Of a DNA stretch of 64,000 nt, positions 59,226-64,000 are shown piece by piece. The first letter of the stretch is position 1, and every line of letters starts with the position of its first letter. The DNA comes from Sympetrum striolatum. Taxonomy: Eukaryota > Arthropoda > Insecta > Odonata > Libellulidae. Below the pieces are notes generated by a model. That model was not told where the DNA came from and ran no database searches. It saw only the letters and a program-made list of their open reading frames with translations. The position numbers and the translations under genes are program-made. The stretch spans positions 58,040,939-58,104,938 of the forward strand of contig OX388351.1 of the NCBI GenBank assembly GCA_947579665.1, read 5' to 3'.

Positions 59226-59996
59226 TTAATGGATACGGTATGACAAGGTTTGCAGCTCTTCATCGCCAGTCAGCCACTTGAAAACATCATCTGTAGTCAA
59301 AACATTATCAGCTGTATCCACAAGCTGTTTATTAAACACACCTCGCAGCTGATTTAAGTCACTTTTATCGCTATTAAGAATTTCTGTGTTGTTTGGCTTT
59401 TTCTTGTATTGCTCTAACAATTCCATGTTAGGCCACAAGTTTCCACACGAACAAACAATCACTTTTTCATTAAGGTTCACCCAAGCATTTGCAGGTGAGT
59501 AAACCACAAAAGGTTAATTTCTTTTAATGATTTCATCACACTGTTGTCCTTACACAAAACCTTGTACAAAAGGCTGCATGTATGTACTGCATTTTAATTG
59601 CTTGGATTACATTTTAGTCCATAGGTTGCAAGATAGGCGTTACGTTAGGAGGTAGAAACATAACACATAAAACTGTCTTTTAAGTTCTAATCCTCATGAA
59701 GGCGTTACGTTAGGAGGTAGAAACATAACACATAAAACTGTCTTTTAAGTTCTAATCCTCATGAGGAGGACCGGGGAAATTGTCCAAAATAAGCAATGCT
59801 TTTTGTGGGCGGTTCTGGTTCTTAAGTTGGGTCCTTCAACACTTCTGATTGCTGGAAGGAACGAAAACTCAAACCTATCTTGAAAGCACACTGAATCAAA
59901 CCAGCCACTTGTTGATCGATTGTAGCGTGCTCCAATTTGGCCATTCTCTGTCCACACAGACCACATGTGCTTCATGAAAGGGACCATGAAATCCAT
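59226..59996 (-). pseudogene. jerky/Tigger-type DDE transposase pseudogene fragment
   Basis: On the - strand: HMWSVWTENGQIGARYNRST then SGWFDSVCFQDRFEF; ALLILDNFPGPPHED; FLPPNVTPILQPMD then a stop then NVIQAIKMQYIHAA; LLYKVLCKDNSVMKSLKEIN; SPANAWVNLNEK...LWPNMELLEQ; and TTDDVFKWLTGDEEL. This is the second half of the DDE domain and C-terminal tail of jerky-like proteins (LLLDNAPxHP, FLPPNVTxxxQPMDQ). It has frameshifts, a stop at the Gln of QPMDQ, and a 65-bp tandem duplication inside. The HTH domains and first catalytic Asp are missing. Confidence 0.85.
59636..59765. repeat. 65-bp tandem duplication
   Basis: Units 59636-59700 and 59701-59765 (ggcgttacgttaggaggtag...) differ only at the last base (a/g). 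It lies in the jerky-like pseudogene over the FLPPN segment. Near identity indicates a recent event. Confidence 0.97.
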
Positions 59997-60678
59997 CAGC
60001 TTAAATACTTATCAAATCTCTCTAGAGGTTAAATAATATACATCTTCTAAAGCTATAAATTACCAATTGTCTTACATTTATTACAGAAATGAATTCCAGC
60101 GATCTAATTTCAAGTTAATAAAATCTTGTTGGAATTAAGAAATACTAATTTCTGAACAGTGCTACACTTGAGTCGGCTTCTCCTCTCAGAAATAATCTGT
60201 CCTGCTGTATTTCTGCAAGTTTAGATAACCTTTGGTACATTTTCTTTCTTACCTCCCAACACACTAAAGGATTTTCCCTCCTAGATATTAAGTGTTCCTC
60301 TATGTATTGCCTTAGCTCTACTATGGCTGATGACTTCGGAGTGACCTTTGAGGATGAGGCCCTACTGTCAAAATCTTGCCATATAATGCTACCTTCTGTG
60401 GGGATTGTGGCGTTGTCCTCTGATGTGTTACCACCAACTTCCCTATCATGGGTGACAATTAGGGCCTCAACATTAGTTCTGATTTTCTCCATAACCATAT
60501 ACCATGATTCCTCATCAGGGATAGCATTCCTCTTGAATCAGGGATCTAGAAATGAGGCCTTTGAAAGAACTACATTGTGCTCTATTCTATGAAAACAAGG
60601 TGACATTGCCTTCAAAGGAGCATCCAACAGCTGCAATGCTGCATCATTTTTACAAGTCGATTTCAAGGGGCTAAGTGC

Positions 60679-61333
60679 AGTCATTAGTTAGTTGGACCCT
60701 TTATTGGCGAGGTTAGTCCCAGGTGGGCCTCTCTTCCACCTAATCTTGTATGTCGATTACATTTATAGTTAACTTATTAAAAAAAAAACAAAAAGAAAGA
60801 GTAGGGTGTGGGAAAAAACCTTTGCAACTGAAGTTTGACCAAGAAAAAAACCTACATTGCGGGAAAACACCCACAAAGAAGGGGGATGAAAAAAAACCTG
60901 CAAAAACACAGTAATAAAAAATAAGCACATTAATATACAAACATAAATATATAAACAGTGACAATGATTAGATAATGAACAATAATTTTACAAAGTAAAT
61001 TACCAAAAGGTATAGTCGACTGAATTGATGTAGGTATTATAAAAGTTAAAAGCTATTATAAACTAAGCAATCTAATATTCTAAAAGCTACAATATGATAT
61101 ATTAAAAGAAATTCATAAAATTTCTTCAGCCGGAGGCATTTGTCAATCGATGTTTTCATGGACTGTCTTGAAGTCCTTTTCATTATATCAATAATTCTTG
61201 TTAATGGAGGTGCCTTTAAAAAAAGAAAAGGATTGAAGATACGGTAGATGAGAATTATTCAAAGATTAACAAAGTAATAAGTTAATTAAGTAACATCCTT
61301 GCTCTAGTGTAAGAAGTTTACCTGGAGTCATTA
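60679..61333 (-). mobile_element. LINE 3' tail (639 bp) inserted in the hAT pseudogene, with target duplication
   Basis: LINE sequence 60687-61325 is closely similar to the 3' UTR of the copy at 26961-27620. It is flanked by 8-bp duplications agtcatta (60679-60686 and 61326-61333). Removing the insert and one duplication restores the hAT frame as GLMTALSPLK. No coding sequence. Confidence 0.9.
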
Positions 61334-61589
61334 AGCCTCGAGCTAAAATATCCTTTGACACTGACACTGTCTTTTTGCTACTTAACTCTACTGATATTTC
61401 TTTGAAGGGCTTCAGTATTGAGCACATCTCCCTTAATACCTTCCATTCATGACTTGATAAGCTTGTCACATCTCTGTCAACTGGGGGTGGTAGTTTGTCC
61501 CACCATGACACTTGAGATCGGGAGAAAATCAGCGGGTGACTTTGTGGGGAAGATAGAGACTCAGGGAAGAAAACAGAAAGAAGATACAA

Positions 61590-61920
61590 AAAAGAGATTT
61601 AAATCCTATGATTTGTTTATTCTCTGTTGGTTTACAATGGTTCCTCCTGGTGGCGGAGGGCGCGTGGGTGGCGCCGTGTGAGTCGTGGTGCAAGAGGAGT
61701 GGAGAGGCCTAGGAATCCTTCCTGGTGCAAGGGTCTGGCTAAGCAAGGCGAGGCAGGAGGTGCTGAGGATCTTATTCGTTGTGACAATTCCCTTAGGCTC
61801 CCTCCTCAGTTCTCTCTTCTAGGGCCTGGAGGCCTTCCTTATATTCAGACCCTGGCCCAAGCAGGAGCAAACGGGCGCCCTCCTCTGGGGCCAAAAGGGT
61901 CCGGGATCTACAGGAAAACC
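61590..61920. other. GC-rich insert of unknown origin in the hAT pseudogene
   Basis: About 330 bp of much higher GC than its surroundings (for example cctcctggtggcggagggcg and gggcctggaggccttcctta) separates TRWNSTYHM...HNHGE from the SPQSHPLIFSRSQVSWWDKL part of the hAT protein. Open on both strands for 70-130 codons but with no recognisable protein. No target duplication was found. It could be an unknown non-autonomous element or a captured host fragment. Confidence 0.5.
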
Positions 61921-62854
61921 CATCACGTGATTGCTTGGTGCGAAAGGACTTGCGGTTTGAATGGTTGCCACTTTTTGAATTCTTGGCTGGTGCACAACAA
62001 GCTCTCCCCATGATTGTGCAACATTGCTAGAGTTGCCTCCACAGCTTCTTGAACTTCGCACATGTGTTGGAACATGTGATATGTTGAATTCCATCTAGTG
62101 ACATCCTCCATTTTCAACTTTAATGGCTGCGTTTCTTTTGATATTTACTGTTGTAGCAAAATATGTTTTTCATTCCCCTGACTGCTTCTGTGGAAATAAT
62201 CCACTAATCCCCTTACTTTTTGGTGCAAAATTTTTATAGTCTTTAATCCACTCTGTACCACAAGATTAATTGTGTGGGAGAAGCAAGACAAGTAAGCCCA
62301 CCATGTTGCTCAAACTGCTGCTCTGATATTTGGTGCATTATCTGTTATTATTATTATTATCATCCAGCAGCAGCTGGTTTTAGCCCTGCCATAAGTGTTT
62401 TGATACCTTCATACTCCACTATTGAAAATGGTTGTAAGTCTTTAACAATCATATTTAAAATCAAATTATTGATCATTTTCTGGCGACTAATTTACATTGT
62501 GCGAACAGTGAAATTGGAGATGGTTGATTGCCAGAGAGAACTGGAGGATGGTGACTTTGCTCGACTACTCACTGTGCCTTCTGCTGGCAAAGATACAATA
62601 TAAGGTAGGCAATCAGGAATGGATAAACCTCCGCTGCTTGGGGTTGTTAACGCTGTGCTTGTTGTTCGGTTGATGTTACTGTCTTCTATTATTACTGTTG
62701 GATGCTTTGCGTTCAGATGTTTTTGCAAATTTGAGGTGGTTCTACCTTTGTAGGAGAGAGTTGCCTTGCAAATATCACCCTTTGCTTTGTCTCCAGACAA
62801 AGATGTAAAATGAAGCCATATTGCAATTACTTTCCATCCAATTCTTCCCTCCAT

Positions 62855-63119
62855 ATCTTGATAGGTGAAACTAAAAAGTATTGATAGTCTTGGCTCTGGA
62901 AACTCAACGACTGACTGACCTCACAATGACCTACTGAACTCACAAGGATTGACTGAACAACTGATATCCGAGATTGGTGTCACTCTAAGGGTATCTTTAA
63001 ATTGGGGGGCAGTGCTTTAGTGGTTGGGGTTGAGTGGAGAAGGGAATGTGTGGTGGAAAGACGCTTCTAGAGAAGAAAGAAATTCTTTGACTTGGGGTTA
63101 TGGAGATCAGTCATTTTCC
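62855..63119. other. Spacer between hAT and Harbinger remnants
   Basis: No recognised content. The hAT and Harbinger terminal repeats could be here but I could not identify them. Confidence 0.4.
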
Positions 63120-63990
63120 ATATTTTTAAATGATACAATTGCCTAAATTTCTGTTTCATTAGTCCAAAGCAATGCTCAATTATATATCTATTTTTAGAGA
63201 GTAAGTATTTATAGTTCCTTTGCTTCATAATTAATTGCCCCTATCTTTAAATGGGGTAAGGAGATGAATTATGCAGGGATATCCACTATACCCAATATTG
63301 AATTAATATTGAATAAATGGAATTATTTTCTGGTCTTCCTTTAATATCCTTCTGTTTAAAGGCATACCTCACATTTCCATATTGCAATTTATACAAACAC
63401 ACATGTTGCAATTTCTAAAGCAAATTAATTTTCAATTTACCTGCCCAGAAAAGAAATGCTTCCTGTTTAGATATGAATCAGGATCGTCCTTCGCTTTATC
63501 TATTCTTACATCTATGACGCCAATCACTCCTGGGAAACCATTTTCGCAGATATGCATCACTATATTAACCTTTTCGTTGGTTGTAGGCCAGACAATGATT
63601 TCTGGGGGCAGATTGCTTAAAAAGTGACCCTTCTAATGATTTTATGTAAGGAACTCTTACTGATACCAAATCTGTCTGCCACATCTCTAAATGAGGCAGA
63701 TTCATTCCCACAAAACCACCAAAAAAAAAGGATATAAATTTTATGGGAATGATGTTTAGGGAATCACCCTTCTGAAATCTAAAATATTCAAAGTGCCCAA
63801 ATCTTTCTGCCATATCCTCTGCAGCATTCCGGCTAACCCGAAAATGTGTACTATACAGCTTGTCATGGTACTGATGTACAATTTCCTCAAAACACTTAGC
63901 GTTTTTTTGGAACTCCTTCTGAAGCCACATATTCCTCAAGATCATCATTACTTGAGGTGTAATGGTCACTCGTGTACAAAGAAATTCCAT
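63120..63990 (-). pseudogene. PIF/Harbinger transposase pseudogene, reaches the right edge
   Basis: On the - strand: HFRVSRNAAEDMAERFGHFE (63855 region); ESASFRDVADRFGISKSSLH (63700-63640); SNLPPEIIVWPTTNEKVNIV, MHICENGFPGVIGVIDVRID, then KAKDDPDSYLNRKHFFSGQ (63610-63440); and after a gap RYIIEHCFGLMKQKFRQL (63190-63130). These match DDE_Tnp_4/HARBI1: IGxIDGTHI with the first Asp present (VIDVRID), DPxxYxNRKxxxS, and RSVIEHCFGLLKxRF with the Glu. The block between, with the second Asp, is unreadable. Frameshifts are present; a donor-like gtaaat follows SGQ. Confidence 0.87.
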
Positions 63991-64000
63991 ATAAGTTCGA

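Larger units (their letters stand above)
60145..62854 (-). pseudogene. hAT transposase pseudogene with BED zinc finger
   Basis: On the - strand: BED finger WLHFTSLSGDKAKGDICKAT then TSNLQKHLNAKHPTV (62854-62700; the first Cys is Gly, leaving G-x-x-C); AYLSCFSHTINLVVQSGLKT then LHQKVRGLVDYFHRS (62320-62180); TRWNSTYHMFQHMCEVQEAV (62110-62040); DVTSLSSHEWKVLREMCSIL then KPFKEISVELSSKK (61480-61360); ALSPLK, VVLSKASFLDP, stop, FKRNAIPDEE (60680-60500); and VELRQYIEEHLISRRENPLV then RLSKLAEIQQ (60330-60200). The usual CIPATSVPSERVFS dimerisation segment is missing. Split by a LINE (60687-61325) and a GC-rich insert (about 61590-61920). ZBED-type hAT proteins cut and paste DNA; this one is dead. 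Confidence 0.88.

Overview
The window looks like arthropod, most likely insect, nuclear DNA. It is AT-rich, with long introns of up to about 9 kb, GT-AG splicing, and a mix of DNA transposons, non-LTR retrotransposons and tRNA-derived SINEs. I cannot name the species. There is no sign of bacterial operons, CRISPR arrays or organelle genes.

Left half (1 to about 36.8 kb, + strand): the 3' part of one large conserved host gene, a PACS (phosphofurin acidic cluster sorting protein) orthologue. Twelve exons can be joined with matching splice phases from 1895 to the stop codon at 36436. They give 772 residues; the N-terminal exons lie to the left of the window. The exons include a GC-rich 111-bp exon stranded between introns of 10.6 and 9.2 kb. 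The introns hold a Tigger/pogo-like transposon with a nested SINE (8.0-11.3 kb), two tiny palindromic TA-flanked elements (2.9 and 14.4 kb), a tandem array of B-box-bearing repeats (6.7-7.9 kb), an antisense LINE fragment with an RT YADD motif (27-28.5 kb), and several LINE tails and small inverted-repeat elements.

Middle (36.8-48 kb): gene-poor, repeat-rich DNA. It contains a 51-bp minisatellite with an inverted copy nearby, a decayed piggyBac-like transposase, a 22-bp-arm palindromic element, and a second Tigger copy (44.4-47.6 kb). That copy is in opposite orientation to the first and carries the empty site for the SINE found in the first.

Right part (49-55.2 kb): the most interesting locus. 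A five-exon - strand gene (49095-54515) encodes an apparently uninterrupted 854-residue THAP9/P-element-transposase-like protein. Its N-terminal THAP zinc finger and two RNase H-like aspartates are present. The D-x-x-E position is changed to N-x-x-K, which suggests a domesticated transposase that has lost catalysis. About 0.4 kb upstream of its ATG is a CpG-dense stretch, which may be shared with a divergent + strand first exon at 55125. One of its introns carries a 624-bp Tigger-type deletion derivative.

Right edge (55.4-64 kb): a graveyard of transposase remnants, all on the - strand. It holds a second, different P-element-like C-terminal domain with D-x-x-E intact (56.6-57.5 kb), two unidentified ORFs, a jerky/Tigger-type DDE pseudogene with a 65-bp tandem duplication (59.2-60.0 kb), and a BED/hAT pseudogene (60.1-62.9 kb) split by a LINE tail with an 8-bp target duplication. 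A PIF/Harbinger pseudogene runs off the right end.
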